From Bacteroidales bacterium (GTDB lineage: Bacteria; Bacteroidota; Bacteroidia; Bacteroidales; JAIOZK01): DNA of 59,665 nucleotides. Location of the stretch: assembly GCA_021738625.1 (NCBI GenBank), contig JAIPBS010000025.1, positions 1-59,665 of the forward strand, written 5' to 3'. A model generated the notes under the pieces. The model was not told the origin of the DNA, searched no databases, and saw only the letters and a list, made by a program, of their open reading frames with translations. Below are positions 8,853-17,561 of the stretch, piece after piece. The translations under genes and the position numbers were made by a program. The number at the start of each line of letters is the position of its first letter. The first letter of the stretch is position 1.

Positions 8853-10742
8853 ATGGACCAGAACAGGAAGGACCGGGAAAAGCTGTTTCAGGAGTTTCCG
8901 CCAGTGAGCACACAGGCCTGGGAGGAAAAGATCAACAAAGACCTGAAAGGCGCCGATTACAGCAAAAAGCTGATCTGGAAAACCGGCGAAGGTTTCGACG
9001 TAAAACCATACTACCGTAGCGAAGACCTGCAGGGACTGGAACACCTGGACGCCTTTCCGGGCGATTTCCCCTTTGTGCGCGGGAATGAAGTGAAAAGAAA
9101 CGATTGGCTGATCAGGCAGGACCTGGAAGTTGATGATATTTCAAAGGCCAACAAAAAAGCGTTGGACATCCTGATGCGCGGGGTAAGCTCTCTGGGTTTT
9201 GACCTGAAAAACAGCAGGCCGGAGGAGGCCATGATCGAAAAGCTGTTGGAAAACATTTTTGCCGACGCCGTCGAACTGAACTTCATGGCGGGCGATTATG
9301 CCGGCGAGGTGGTTGAGATCATCGAGTCGCTGGTGAAAAAATACAACCGCGACCTGGAAAAAATCCACGGTTCGGTGAATTATGACCCGCTGGCCTACAT
9401 CAGCCTGCATGGGAATTTCAGAAGGCCCGAACAGGAAGCTTTCCAATATGCGGCCGAATTGATAGAAAGCGTGAAGCACCTACCGCATTACCGTGTGCTG
9501 GAAGTGGACGGCAGCATCTTTAAAAATGCCGGATCGACCATCGTACAGGAAATGGCGTTCAGCCTGGCCATGGGAAATGATTACCTTTCCAAACTAAGCG
9601 AGCTGGGCAAAAACATCAATGAAGTTGCCCCAAGGATAAAGTTCCGACTGGCCGTTGGGTCAAACTATTTTATGGAGATCGCCAAATACCGTGCTTTGCG
9701 CATTTTGTGGGCGCATATTGTAAACGCCTATGGCCCCGATCATGCCGGCATAACCAAAATGCACATCCACAGCGAAAGCAGCGATCGCAACAAAAGCGTG
9801 TACGATCCTTATGTGAACATGCTACGCACCACCACCGAGGCCATGTCGGCCATCATCGGCGGCACCGACTCGCTGCGGGTGAAGGGCTATGATGCGGTTT
9901 ACGAAAAACCCACCGGGTTTGCCGAACGCATCGCCCGCAACCAGCAACTGCTGCTGAAAGAAGAATCTTATTTCGATAAGGTGACCGATCCGGCAGCCGG
10001 GTCTTATTACATCGAAAACCTGACCCAATCGCTGATGAACGAGGCCTGGGAGCTTTTCCTTGAGGTAGAGGAAAAGGGCGGTTACCTGAAAGCGTTGAAA
10101 GAAGGATTTATACAAAAAGAGGTGAATGCCGCCGCCGAAGCCCAGAACCAGGCCGTGGCCGGCCGCAAACAAAGCATACTGGGCACCAACCAGTATCCCA
10201 ACTTTTCGGAATGGATGGAAGAAGGATTCAGCCTGGAGGATATCAAAAGCCATGAAAAAACCAGGGAAGATGCCATAGTGGAAACCCTGAAGCCCCAACG
10301 TAGCTCGGAGGCTTTCGAGAAGCTGCGCTTTGCCACCGACCGCTATTCTGAAAAGAACAAACGCCCCGTGGTTTTCCTGCTGCCCATCGGCAGCCTGTCC
10401 ATGCGCCGCGCCCGCGCGCAATTCAGCGGCAACTTCTTCGCCTGCGCCGGTTATGAGATCATCGACAACCATGGTTTTGAAACCGTGGAAGAAGGCCTAC
10501 AGGCCGCGCTCGACAAAAAGGCGGATATTGTGGTGCTTTGCAGCTCGGATGAGGAATACGCACAGCACGCCCCCGAAGCACATGAAAAGCTGAAGGATCA
10601 GGCAATGCTTGTGGTGGCGGGTTACCCCAAAGAGATACTCGATGAATTGAAAGAAAAAGGCGTCGGGCGGTTCATCCACATCCGTTCGAATGTGCTTGAA
10701 ACGCTGAAACAGTTTCAGGAAAATCTGGGAATTGAATCATAA
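8853..10742 (+). CDS. mutA: Methylmalonyl-CoA mutase small (beta) subunit
   Basis: 629 residues from ATG 8853 (MDQNRKDREKLF). This start is chosen because an upstream in-frame extension crosses the -7 promoter element. The protein is the non-catalytic partner in the adenosylcobalamin-dependent mutase that interconverts methylmalonyl-CoA and succinyl-CoA, a step in propionate formation or use in the cytoplasm. It has the TIM-barrel mutase fold (for example DPLAYISLHG, NEVAPRIKFRLAVGSNYF, DPAAGSYYIENL). The C-terminal cobalamin-like domain (about 500-629) lacks the DxHxxG cobalt-ligand motif, as expected for the small subunit. The next gene, mutB, starts 23 bp downstream and is surely co-transcribed. 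Confidence 0.93.
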   Translation: MDQNRKDREKLFQEFPPVSTQAWEEKINKDLKGADYSKKLIWKTGEGFDVKPYYRSEDLQGLEHLDAFPGDFPFVRGNEVKRNDWLIRQDLEVDDISKANKKALDILMRGVSSLGFDLKNSRPEEAMIEKLLENIFADAVELNFMAGDYAGEVVEIIESLVKKYNRDLEKIHGSVNYDPLAYISLHGNFRRPEQEAFQYAAELIESVKHLPHYRVLEVDGSIFKNAGSTIVQEMAFSLAMGNDYLSKLSELGKNINEVAPRIKFRLAVGSNYFMEIAKYRALRILWAHIVNAYGPDHAGITKMHIHSESSDRNKSVYDPYVNMLRTTTEAMSAIIGGTDSLRVKGYDAVYEKPTGFAERIARNQQLLLKEESYFDKVTDPAAGSYYIENLTQSLMNEAWELFLEVEEKGGYLKALKEGFIQKEVNAAAEAQNQAVAGRKQSILGTNQYPNFSEWMEEGFSLEDIKSHEKTREDAIVETLKPQRSSEAFEKLRFATDRYSEKNKRPVVFLLPIGSLSMRRARAQFSGNFFACAGYEIIDNHGFETVEEGLQAALDKKADIVVLCSSDEEYAQHAPEAHEKLKDQAMLVVAGYPKEILDELKEKGVGRFIHIRSNVLETLKQFQENLGIES

Positions 10743-10765
10743 TAAGGATTTAAAAGACAAGGGAA

Positions 10766-12928
10766 ATGAAACCGAATTTCAAAAATATCAACATACACAA
10801 ATCACCGCTTTCAGACCTTGATCCGGCTAAATGGGAAAAGGAACACAAGATCAATGCGGACTGGAAAACACCTTCACTGATCCCGCTTAAGCCGGTCTTC
10901 ACCAAAAAGGACCTGGAACAGATGGAGCACCTGGAATATGCTGCCGGCCTGCCGCCCTTTTTGCGCGGGCCCTATTCAACCATGTATGTGACGCGTCCAT
11001 GGACCATCAGGCAGTATGCCGGTTTTTCGACGGCGGAGGAATCCAATGCCTTTTACAGGAGAAATTTGGCGGCCGGACAGAAAGGGCTTTCCGTTGCCTT
11101 CGACCTGGCTACCCATCGCGGATACGATTCCGATCATGAAAGGGTGGAAGGCGACGTTGGTAAGGCCGGTGTGGCCATCGACTCCATCATGGATATGGAA
11201 GTTCTTTTTAATGAGATCCCCCTGAACAAAATGTCGGTGTCGATGACCATGAACGGGGCGGTGCTGCCGGTGATGGCCTTTTATATTGTAGCCGGGCTGG
11301 AGCAGGGCGCCAAACTGGAAGAGCTGAGCGGGACCATCCAAAACGACATCCTGAAGGAATTCATGGTGAGAAATACTTACATTTATCCGCCATTGCCTTC
11401 CATGCGGATCATCGCGGATATTTTCAAATACACTTCGGAGAAGATGCCCCGCTTCAACTCCATCAGCGTGAGCGGATATCACATGCAGGAAGCCGGGGCC
11501 ACACCCGACATCGAGCTGGCCTATACCCTGGCCGACGGCCTTGAATACCTGCGGACAGGCGTAAACGCCGGTTTAGATATCGACGCCTTTGCCCCGCGTA
11601 TTTCTTTTTTCTGGGGCATCGGGATGAATCACTTTATGGAGATCGCCAAGATGCGCGCTGCCCGTATGCTGTGGGCCAAACTTGTTAAACAGTTCAACCC
11701 GAAGAATCCCAAGTCGATGGCTTTGCGCACGCACTGCCAGACCTCGGGATGGAGCCTCACGGAGCAGGATCCTTTCAACAATGTCGGAAGAACATGCATT
11801 GAAGCTATGGCAGCAGCACTCGGTCACACCCAGTCGCTGCACACCAATGCCCTGGACGAGGCCATCGCTTTGCCCACGGATTTTTCGGCCAGGATCGCCA
11901 GGAATACACAATTGTATTTGCAGGAAGAAACCAACATCGGACGTTCGGTCGATCCCTGGGCCGGTTCGTATTATGTGGAATACCTGACCGACCGCATCGC
12001 CCATCGCGCCTGGGAACATATACAGGAAGTTGAAGAACTGGGCGGCATGGCCAAGGCCATCGAAACGGGTTTGCCCAAAATGCGTATTGAAGAAGCTTCG
12101 GCCAGAAAACAGGCGCGCATCGACTCCCATAAAGATACCATTGTGGGCATCAACAAATATCGCCTGGATAAGGAAGACCCCATCGAAACCCTTGAGGTGG
12201 ACAACACAGCGGTACGCAATTCCCAGATCAAAAGGCTGGAGCAGCTGAAGCGGGAACGGGATAATGATGCGGTGCAGGAAGCATTGGATGCCATAACAAA
12301 GGCTTGTGAAACGGGTGAAGGCAATTTGCTTGAACTGTCTGTTGAAGCAGCCAAAAAACGCGCTACTTTAGGAGAGATTTCCAATGCATGCGAAAAAGTT
12401 TACGGGAGGTACAAAGCAGTGATCAGATCGATATCAGGTATATATTCGTCCGAAGCACAGAACGACGAGAAATTCAAAAAGGCCATCGAGCTGGCCGATA
12501 AATTTGCCGGGCTTGAAGGACGCAGGCCGCGCATCATGATCGCCAAGATGGGTCAGGACGGCCACGACAGGGGCGAAAAGGTGGTGGCCACCGGCTTCGC
12601 CGACATCGGCTTTGACGTGGATATCGGACCTTTGTTCCAGACCCCGGCGGAAGCGGCCAGACAGGCCGTGGAAAACGATGTGCACATACTCGGTGTCTCA
12701 AGCCTCGCGGCAGGACATAAAACCCTGGTTCCGCAGGTGATCGAAGAATTGAAGAAACTCGGCCGCGAAGATATCATGGTGATCGTGGGCGGGGTGATCC
12801 CGCACCAGGATTACGATTTCCTGTACAAGGCCGGAGCGGTTGCTATTTTCGGCCCGGGAACCGTGATCCCGGAGGCCGGCATCAAGCTGCTGGAGATTTT
12901 GATCGAAACTGTTGAAGGTGGGGAATAA
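10766..12928 (+). CDS. mutB: Methylmalonyl-CoA mutase large (alpha) subunit
   Basis: 720 residues, the catalytic cobalamin-binding subunit. The N-terminal barrel shows substrate-site segments characteristic of the family ([59 protein letters not shown]). The C-terminal domain has the B12 ligand motif DGHDRG in [13 protein letters not shown] (about residue 595-607), followed by [13 protein letters not shown] and GGVIPHQDY. It forms a heterodimer with MutA and converts succinyl-CoA to R-methylmalonyl-CoA or the reverse. It ends the two-gene operon. The 237-bp gap after it holds a MITE-like element. Confidence 0.97.
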   Translation: MKPNFKNINIHKSPLSDLDPAKWEKEHKINADWKTPSLIPLKPVFTKKDLEQMEHLEYAAGLPPFLRGPYSTMYVTRPWTIRQYAGFSTAEESNAFYRRNLAAGQKGLSVAFDLATHRGYDSDHERVEGDVGKAGVAIDSIMDMEVLFNEIPLNKMSVSMTMNGAVLPVMAFYIVAGLEQGAKLEELSGTIQNDILKEFMVRNTYIYPPLPSMRIIADIFKYTSEKMPRFNSISVSGYHMQEAGATPDIELAYTLADGLEYLRTGVNAGLDIDAFAPRISFFWGIGMNHFMEIAKMRAARMLWAKLVKQFNPKNPKSMALRTHCQTSGWSLTEQDPFNNVGRTCIEAMAAALGHTQSLHTNALDEAIALPTDFSARIARNTQLYLQEETNIGRSVDPWAGSYYVEYLTDRIAHRAWEHIQEVEELGGMAKAIETGLPKMRIEEASARKQARIDSHKDTIVGINKYRLDKEDPIETLEVDNTAVRNSQIKRLEQLKRERDNDAVQEALDAITKACETGEGNLLELSVEAAKKRATLGEISNACEKVYGRYKAVIRSISGIYSSEAQNDEKFKKAIELADKFAGLEGRRPRIMIAKMGQDGHDRGEKVVATGFADIGFDVDIGPLFQTPAEAARQAVENDVHILGVSSLAAGHKTLVPQVIEELKKLGREDIMVIVGGVIPHQDYDFLYKAGAVAIFGPGTVIPEAGIKLLEILIETVEGGE

Positions 12929-13009
12929 AGCGAGAATTTGATTTATTAAAGACTCACGACATTGATTACCCGGCTTTTATCGTCCTTGTCTTTTTCATGG
13001 CAAAAAAGC

Positions 13010-13145
13010 GAGGCTGTCTTACGAATAACAAATCATTTAACCACAAAGACTTACGCTAAGAACGCTAAGTTGCTTTTTACTTTTAGTTTATACTTTGTGT
13101 GCTTTGCTTGTGCTTTGCGGTTAAATTAACTTTTGAGACAGCCTC
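13010..13145. mobile_element. MITE-like element, 136 bp, inverted ends GAGGCTGTCT
   Basis: The left end GAGGCTGTCTT (13010-13020) and right end GAGACAGCCTC (13135-13145) are inverted copies, and the inner flanks TTAACCACAAAG and CTTTGTG/GCGGTTAA also mirror each other. There is no coding capacity. GAGGCTGTCTC is a terminal sequence typical of some insertion sequences, so this is probably a non-autonomous derivative. A clear target-site duplication was not found. A partial relative lies at 8672-8746. Confidence 0.65.
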
Positions 13146-13165
13146 ATAAGCACAGAATGGAGATT

Positions 13166-13933
13166 CTATAGGTTGATTTCGCCTTTGTCAAACATGCTTT
13201 TGGTATGTTCATACCCTGCATCGAAAATATCTTTGCCCTGGCTGAGGTCAAAAAGCCCGAACTTTTCAAGTTTTGACGGTTCAATATACACATCGAATTC
13301 ATCCACTTTGTTAAGAAAATTGGCCATTACGGTCAGGTGAAAAGTTCGCTCTGCGATTGATCTGAGGTTTTTAAAATACTTTCGATATCCAATCGGGTTC
13401 ACATTCACCCCGATAATCTTATCGCATTTTTCCTGCAAAGGCTCAAGGGGCATATTGTTCATCATGCCGCCATCCACGTATAGCTCTCCGTCTATATCCA
13501 CAGGTTCGAATAAAACCGGTATGGAAGAAGAAGCGACGATCTTGTCAACGAGGCTGCCTTCATGGAAAGTAATTGTTTCGGCTGTGTTCAGATTGGTGGA
13601 TGTGATGAAAAGTTGTTTTTCAAGGTCTGAAAAGCTTTTGGCATTTAGCAGTTCTTCCAGTGCTTTGTGAAGTTTTTGCATGTTTGCCAGGCCTTTGTTG
13701 AATTTGATCCCGATAAAACTCATCAATTTCTTGTTCAGGAAAAAATCAAGGATCTCTTCCGGTTCTTTTCCTTCTGCATAAAATGCCCCTGCAATGGCGC
13801 CTGCGCTCACACCGGATATACAGCTTGGGCGGATATCATGTTCATGCAAGGCCTTGATCACGCCCAGATGGGCGATGCAGCGCACCGCTCCACCGCTTAA
13901 AACAATTCCGATTTTGTTTGTCTTTTCTGCCAT
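13166..13933 (-). CDS. Patatin-like phospholipase (RssA/YchK type)
   Basis: 255 residues, about the normal size for a single-domain bacterial patatin. The catalytic Ser lies in GVSAG (SCISGVSAGAIAGAF, about residues 38-52) and the catalytic Asp in VDGGMMNN (about 152). The oxyanion segment reads SGGAVRCIAH, whereas the family usually has GGGx[RK]G. The third Gly and the Gly after Arg are replaced by Ala and Cys. No signal peptide is seen, so a cytoplasmic or peripheral membrane acyl hydrolase is expected. The substrate is unknown. It lies 6 bp beyond the transglutaminase-like gene on the same strand, so the two are probably an operon. Confidence 0.85.
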   Translation of the reverse strand: MAEKTNKIGIVLSGGAVRCIAHLGVIKALHEHDIRPSCISGVSAGAIAGAFYAEGKEPEEILDFFLNKKLMSFIGIKFNKGLANMQKLHKALEELLNAKSFSDLEKQLFITSTNLNTAETITFHEGSLVDKIVASSSIPVLFEPVDIDGELYVDGGMMNNMPLEPLQEKCDKIIGVNVNPIGYRKYFKNLRSIAERTFHLTVMANFLNKVDEFDVYIEPSKLEKFGLFDLSQGKDIFDAGYEHTKSMFDKGEINL

Positions 13934-13939
13934 TCATTG

Positions 13940-14881
13940 CTATTCTTCAAGTGGTTCCCAGTCGGCAAAGTGGTCGATGGCCACATTGGTTTTGGGTTCC
14001 GTAGTGAAAAACTCATTGGAATTGTAGGTCCATGTCATGGTTTCGGAGCCGCCCCCGCTTTCGGTTGTAATCAGGAAACGGTTGGCCAGTTGTCCGAAAA
14101 AATGGGCCTGCCTTCTGGGGGAGTCGTGGTCGCCGCCGCTCGGGTCGACCGGTATCCAGCCATACCCCGGCAGGTAAACTTCCACCCAGCGATGGTACAC
14201 ATCATCCATGGTGGCATAGTCGCCCCGTACCACAACCGAACCCACATACCTGGCAGGCAGTCCGGCGGCGCGGCAGAGCGAAATGTAAACGAAAGAATAT
14301 TCAGAGCAGGAGCCGTTGCCCCTGGCCAGCACGGTAGGAGCGGTATTCCAGCCGCCGACCATTTCGTAGTACATTTTGTCCATGAGGTAGTTGTAAATTT
14401 TTCTGGCGATCCAGTAAGGATTTTTTTCATCGCCCACGGCTTCCTTCACGGCATTCTGTATAACCGGATGATCATACCTGTATTTTTCATTGTTCTCCAG
14501 GAATATGTCCTTAATCTCCTTGGGGATTTCATCCATGCTTCCCACATTTTCGGGATCGATCCTGTATATTTTACCATTATAGTTTTCGGAGAGCAGAATT
14601 CCTCCTTGCACATCGGCATTCCAGAGGGTTTCTCCGTCCCAGGCCAAGCCCATGTGCCAGTATGCCGGACTGGATATCTCACGAACCACCTTGCCGTCAG
14701 CAGGATTGATGCAATACAGTTTTTCTGTTTTCCGGTCGGCCAGCCATAAATGCGTGCCGTCAAAAGTCATCCCGGTTGTGAAATCCCCCGGCGTATCAAA
14801 TGTCTTAATGATTTCCCCGGTAAAAGCCATCATCCAACAAGGAATGATGCTGATCAAAAAGAAAAGCGTAAATTTTATCAT
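13940..14881 (-). CDS. Secreted transglutaminase-like protein
   Basis: 313 residues. The signal peptide is MIKFTLFFLISIIPCWMMAF. Residues about 25-110 look like propeller or NHL-type strands (GMTFDGTHLWLADRKTEKLY, HMGLAWDGETLWNADV). Residues about 155-250 form a transglutaminase-like core with the Cys-His-Asp triad: Cys in GNGSCSEYSFVYISLCRAAG, His in DDVYHRWVEVYLPG and Asp in GWIPVDPSGGD. Bacterial members are often peptidases or amidases rather than cross-linkers, and the substrate here is unknown. Location is the periplasm or cell surface. It is followed at once by the patatin gene and preceded 13 bp upstream by the phosphatase gene, suggesting a three-gene transcript. Confidence 0.85.
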   Translation of the reverse strand: MIKFTLFFLISIIPCWMMAFTGEIIKTFDTPGDFTTGMTFDGTHLWLADRKTEKLYCINPADGKVVREISSPAYWHMGLAWDGETLWNADVQGGILLSENYNGKIYRIDPENVGSMDEIPKEIKDIFLENNEKYRYDHPVIQNAVKEAVGDEKNPYWIARKIYNYLMDKMYYEMVGGWNTAPTVLARGNGSCSEYSFVYISLCRAAGLPARYVGSVVVRGDYATMDDVYHRWVEVYLPGYGWIPVDPSGGDHDSPRRQAHFFGQLANRFLITTESGGGSETMTWTYNSNEFFTTEPKTNVAIDHFADWEPLEE

Positions 14882-14894
14882 AAAAGAAAATTTT

Positions 14895-15611
14895 TCAGAG
14901 GTCCATATTTGGCTGAATAAGCAATTCTTTCGAGTTCAGTTCCAGTGCTGTAAGGTTTCCGAAACCCTGTACATGATCCATGTAAACACCATTGTCGAGA
15001 GAAATGAAATGATAGCTTGAACTTTTGAGGGTCATTTGCATAAACTCAAGACTGACCGGAACATGGCCGTGAACGACGGTTTTGTGGTTGATCTTTTCAG
15101 GATCCACCTGGTAGTCGCGCACCCAGATCATGGCTTTGCGGTCGGTAAAAGGGTCTTCTATTTTAAAATTGAAGCCTGCATGCACCAGGAGGTAATCTTC
15201 AAGCTCGATGTAAAACCTGAGGTTTTTCATCCATTCGATGTATTCAAATGGGAAATCTTTCATTTTTTTTAGCCCGAAACTCTTCTGGGTTTCCTTGCCA
15301 CCGTACTTCTCCCATTCTTTCTTAAAATGGTTTCTGGTTTTGATGCCCAGAAATTTTCTTTGATTTTTGTTTTCATAATAGGTTTGCACACAAAAATCTT
15401 CGTGGTTGCCAATGATGCAATTTACGTTGTAACCATCGGTTTCGAGTTTGTGTAGATAATCTATCACGCCCTTTGAATCGGGGCCACGGTCAATATAATC
15501 TCCGAGGAAATAAATTTCATCCTGCCTGCTGGGTTGAATCTGCTCTTCAATAAGTACTTTCAATGTCCTAAGGTAACCATGTATATCCGGTATTACCCAA
15601 CGCTTTGTCAT
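14895..15611 (-). CDS. PPP-family serine/threonine-type metallophosphatase
   Basis: 238 residues. The metal-binding motifs of the calcineurin-like PPP family are all present: PDIHGYL (the GDxHG motif, with Pro for Gly), GDYIDRGPDS and GNHED, then HAGF and VHGHVPV for the later His ligands. It should hydrolyse phosphoprotein or small phosphoester substrates with a two-metal centre in the cytoplasm. The physiological target is not evident. A TAACTTTG -7 element lies 40 bp upstream, and the transglutaminase and patatin genes follow closely. Confidence 0.9.
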   Translation of the reverse strand: MTKRWVIPDIHGYLRTLKVLIEEQIQPSRQDEIYFLGDYIDRGPDSKGVIDYLHKLETDGYNVNCIIGNHEDFCVQTYYENKNQRKFLGIKTRNHFKKEWEKYGGKETQKSFGLKKMKDFPFEYIEWMKNLRFYIELEDYLLVHAGFNFKIEDPFTDRKAMIWVRDYQVDPEKINHKTVVHGHVPVSLEFMQMTLKSSSYHFISLDNGVYMDHVQGFGNLTALELNSKELLIQPNMDL

Positions 15612-15650
15612 GTAATTTAGTTTATAATGTAAAGTGTTTGTATAGCTTTA

Positions 15651-15658
15651 CAAAGTTA
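15651..15658 (-). promoter_or_regulatory. -7 promoter element for the phosphatase-transglutaminase-patatin operon
   Basis: The reverse strand reads TAACTTTG, a perfect TAnnTTTG match, 40 bp upstream of the phosphatase ATG. Confidence 0.5.
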
Positions 15659-15786
15659 GCATTTTTCCATTCAAAACAGTTTCAAATATCCTAATGTAAT
15701 GGAATATATAGCTGATTTTGCGAACATATATCCTATAATCGAATATAATAAGAAGATTTCAAAAACTTTATAGATAAGTTTATTGA

Positions 15787-16533
15787 TTATTTCTTTTTAG
15801 CCTGATTGGCCACCTGCTCCATTAGCTTTTTAATCTCTTCGGGATCGCCGATAAAATAATCCTTTTGTAGGTTCAGTTCCTCATCGAATTCAAATACGTA
15901 TGGAATTCCTGTTGGAATATTGAACTTCAAAATTTCTTTGGGAGTCATATCCTTGAGGTATTTGACCAAGGCCCTGAGGCTGTTGCCATGGGCGGCCACC
16001 AGCACTTCCTTATTCTTTTTCAGGGCTGGAGCAATTTCTTTTTTCCAGTATGGTATCATACGGTCCACCACGTCTTTCAGGGCTTCTGTAAGAGGGATGT
16101 CTTTTTTGTCGAGATCTGCATATCTTGGATCCTCAAGGGGACTCCTTTCGTCATGGTCGCTAAGTGGAGGCGGAGGAGTGTCGTAGCTTCTTCTCCAGAG
16201 TTGGATCTGCTCGTCCCCGTATTTACCGGCCATTTCCGCTTTGTTAAGCCCCTGCAGCATGCCATAGTGCTTTTCGTTCAGCCGCCAGCTTTTGTATTCG
16301 GGAATCCACATCAAATCCATTTCTTCAAGGATCAGCCACAGGGTTTTGATGGCTCTTGTGAGATAGGAGGTATAGGCGATTTTAAATTGATAGCCTTCTT
16401 CCCTGAGCTTTTTCCCGGCTTCCTTTGCTTCCTTTACGCCTTTTTCCGACAGGCCTACATCGGTCCATCCTGTGAATCTATTTGCTTTATTCCAGGTGCT
16501 TTCACCATGTCGTACCAAAACCAGTTTCAACAT
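15787..16533 (-). CDS. gpmA: 2,3-bisphosphoglycerate-dependent phosphoglycerate mutase
   Basis: 248 residues, normal length. The phosphohistidine motif is [19 protein letters not shown] (His at about residue 9), with [12 protein letters not shown] carrying the second catalytic His, and [10 protein letters not shown] and [10 protein letters not shown], which bind substrate. It interconverts 3- and 2-phosphoglycerate in glycolysis and gluconeogenesis. It stands alone: upstream a divergent deacetylase, downstream a 175-bp gap to the phosphatase gene start. A TATTTTTG -7 element sits 17 bp before the start codon. Confidence 0.96.
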   Translation of the reverse strand: MLKLVLVRHGESTWNKANRFTGWTDVGLSEKGVKEAKEAGKKLREEGYQFKIAYTSYLTRAIKTLWLILEEMDLMWIPEYKSWRLNEKHYGMLQGLNKAEMAGKYGDEQIQLWRRSYDTPPPPLSDHDERSPLEDPRYADLDKKDIPLTEALKDVVDRMIPYWKKEIAPALKKNKEVLVAAHGNSLRALVKYLKDMTPKEILKFNIPTGIPYVFEFDEELNLQKDYFIGDPEEIKKLMEQVANQAKKK

Positions 16534-16550
16534 ATCGTTTTTGTTTTATA

Positions 16551-16558
16551 CAAAAATA
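16551..16558 (-). promoter_or_regulatory. -7 promoter element (TATTTTTG) for gpmA
   Basis: The reverse strand reads TATTTTTG, matching TAnnTTTG, 17 bp upstream of the gpmA ATG. This implies a very short 5' leader. Confidence 0.5.
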
Positions 16559-16650
16559 CAAAACAATATAGAATTGATCTGATTAAGCAGGCCCCTTATT
16601 TATCAAAACGGCAATTGAGAATTGAGTATCTTAGCCTGAAAAAACCAGGG

Positions 16651-17265
16651 TTGTATTTTGTAAAATCACCGGCACTGCTCACCAGGGTACTTTATCCCGG
16701 GCTCATATGGAAAATCCCCAATGATGAAAACAAACTGTTTCTCACACTTGACGATGGCCCGGTGCCCGGGCTTACACCCTGGGTTCTGGATGTGCTTGAT
16801 CGCTTTCAGGTAAAAGCTACTTTTTTTTGCGTGGGAGAAAATGTAAAGAAATTCCCGGATCTTTATTCGGAAATCAAAAACAGAGGACATCAAACAGGCA
16901 ATCATAGTTACAACCACCTAAATGGATGGAAAACAGATTTGAAGTCTTATATCCTCAATGTTGAAAAAGGAAATGATCGCATTCAATCCGCTTTGTTCAG
17001 ACCTCCCTACGGAAGGATCAAAAGAAGCCAGATTCGTTCTTTGAAACAGCAGTATAAGATTGTGATGTGGAGCCTGCTGGCGGGTGACTTTGATGAGAAA
17101 AACAGTCCGGAACAATGTGTGACCAATATCGTGAGAAATGCAAAAAGTGGTGATATTCTTCTCTTTCATGATAGCGAGAAAGCCAAAGAAAGGATTATGG
17201 TTGCCCTGCCCCGTTCCATTGAAAAGCTTCTGGATAAAGGATTTCGATTTGATGTGATTGTTTAA
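16651..17265 (+). CDS. Polysaccharide deacetylase (NodB-like, CE4) family protein
   Basis: About 204 residues from TTG 16651. The frame is open much further upstream but runs antisense through gpmA. Homologues as I recall them begin close to xYxVKTP, matching this TTG (YFVKSPALL). An ATG at 16507 is the alternative. The NodB domain shows the Asp-Asp catalytic/metal motif TLDDGPVPG, the metal His pair in GNHSYNHLNGW, RPPYGRIK, and a C-terminal LLFHDSEKAKER with the catalytic His. It should de-N-acetylate a cell-wall or surface polysaccharide. No signal peptide is seen from this start, so the compartment is uncertain. Confidence 0.85.
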   Translation: MYFVKSPALLTRVLYPGLIWKIPNDENKLFLTLDDGPVPGLTPWVLDVLDRFQVKATFFCVGENVKKFPDLYSEIKNRGHQTGNHSYNHLNGWKTDLKSYILNVEKGNDRIQSALFRPPYGRIKRSQIRSLKQQYKIVMWSLLAGDFDEKNSPEQCVTNIVRNAKSGDILLFHDSEKAKERIMVALPRSIEKLLDKGFRFDVIV

Positions 17266-17376
17266 TCCGCCTTCGCCTCGCTCGAAGTGAGGCTTCGACG
17301 GACCGGGAAAAATGATAGTTTAATAGATTGATGCTGTATATCCGAAAATGGTTTTGGGTTTTGCCCTGTGCCATAA

Positions 17377-17503
17377 TGAATCTTATTAAAAATGTAAGGC
17401 ATTTTTCTGTTAGATTCAGTTATAAGGATGGAAGCATAAGGTCAATCATTGCATACCTGTTCCGGATCTGTATAATTCCATTAACAGGAATGCATTATTT
17501 TTG
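17377..17503. repeat. Dispersed intergenic repeat, copy 1
   Basis: About 127 bp that align almost without gaps to 48917-49043, sharing TGAATCTTATTAAAAAT, GCATTTTTCTGTT, ACCTGTTCCG, GTATAA and the end CATTATTTTT. Its first 40 bp can fold (GAATCT/AGATTC and AAAAATG/CATTTTT arms). It ends on the -7 element of the following lipoprotein gene. No coding function. Confidence 0.7.
17496..17503 (+). promoter_or_regulatory. -7 promoter element (TATTTTTG) for the Ig-like lipoprotein gene
   Basis: Matches TAnnTTTG, 58 bp upstream of the proposed TTG start at 17562. It lies downstream of the upstream in-frame ATG at 17490, which argues against that start. The element forms the right edge of the dispersed repeat. 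Confidence 0.45.
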
Positions 17504-17561
17504 TTTGCGGGTTCAAATAAAAAGCCCAAAGCATTGTTATTATCATAAAAGATTTTGTTGT

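Noticed and set aside
9822..10472. 216-residue reverse-strand frame inside mutA
   Set aside because: It is the shadow of a high-GC coding region with strong codon bias. The forward protein is unambiguous.
13937..14749. 270-residue plus-strand frame
   Set aside because: It lies antisense to the transglutaminase-like gene, which has a signal peptide and a Cys-His-Asp triad. The plus-strand translation shows no recognisable domain.
15988..16506. Long N-terminal part of the deacetylase reading frame
   Set aside because: It runs antisense through gpmA, which has all phosphoglycerate mutase motifs. The deacetylase domain needs only the part from about 16651.
17328..17561. N-terminal extension of the Ig-like lipoprotein
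   Set aside because: It would put 78 residues, partly from a dispersed intergenic repeat, before a standard lipoprotein signal, and it starts before the likely promoter.
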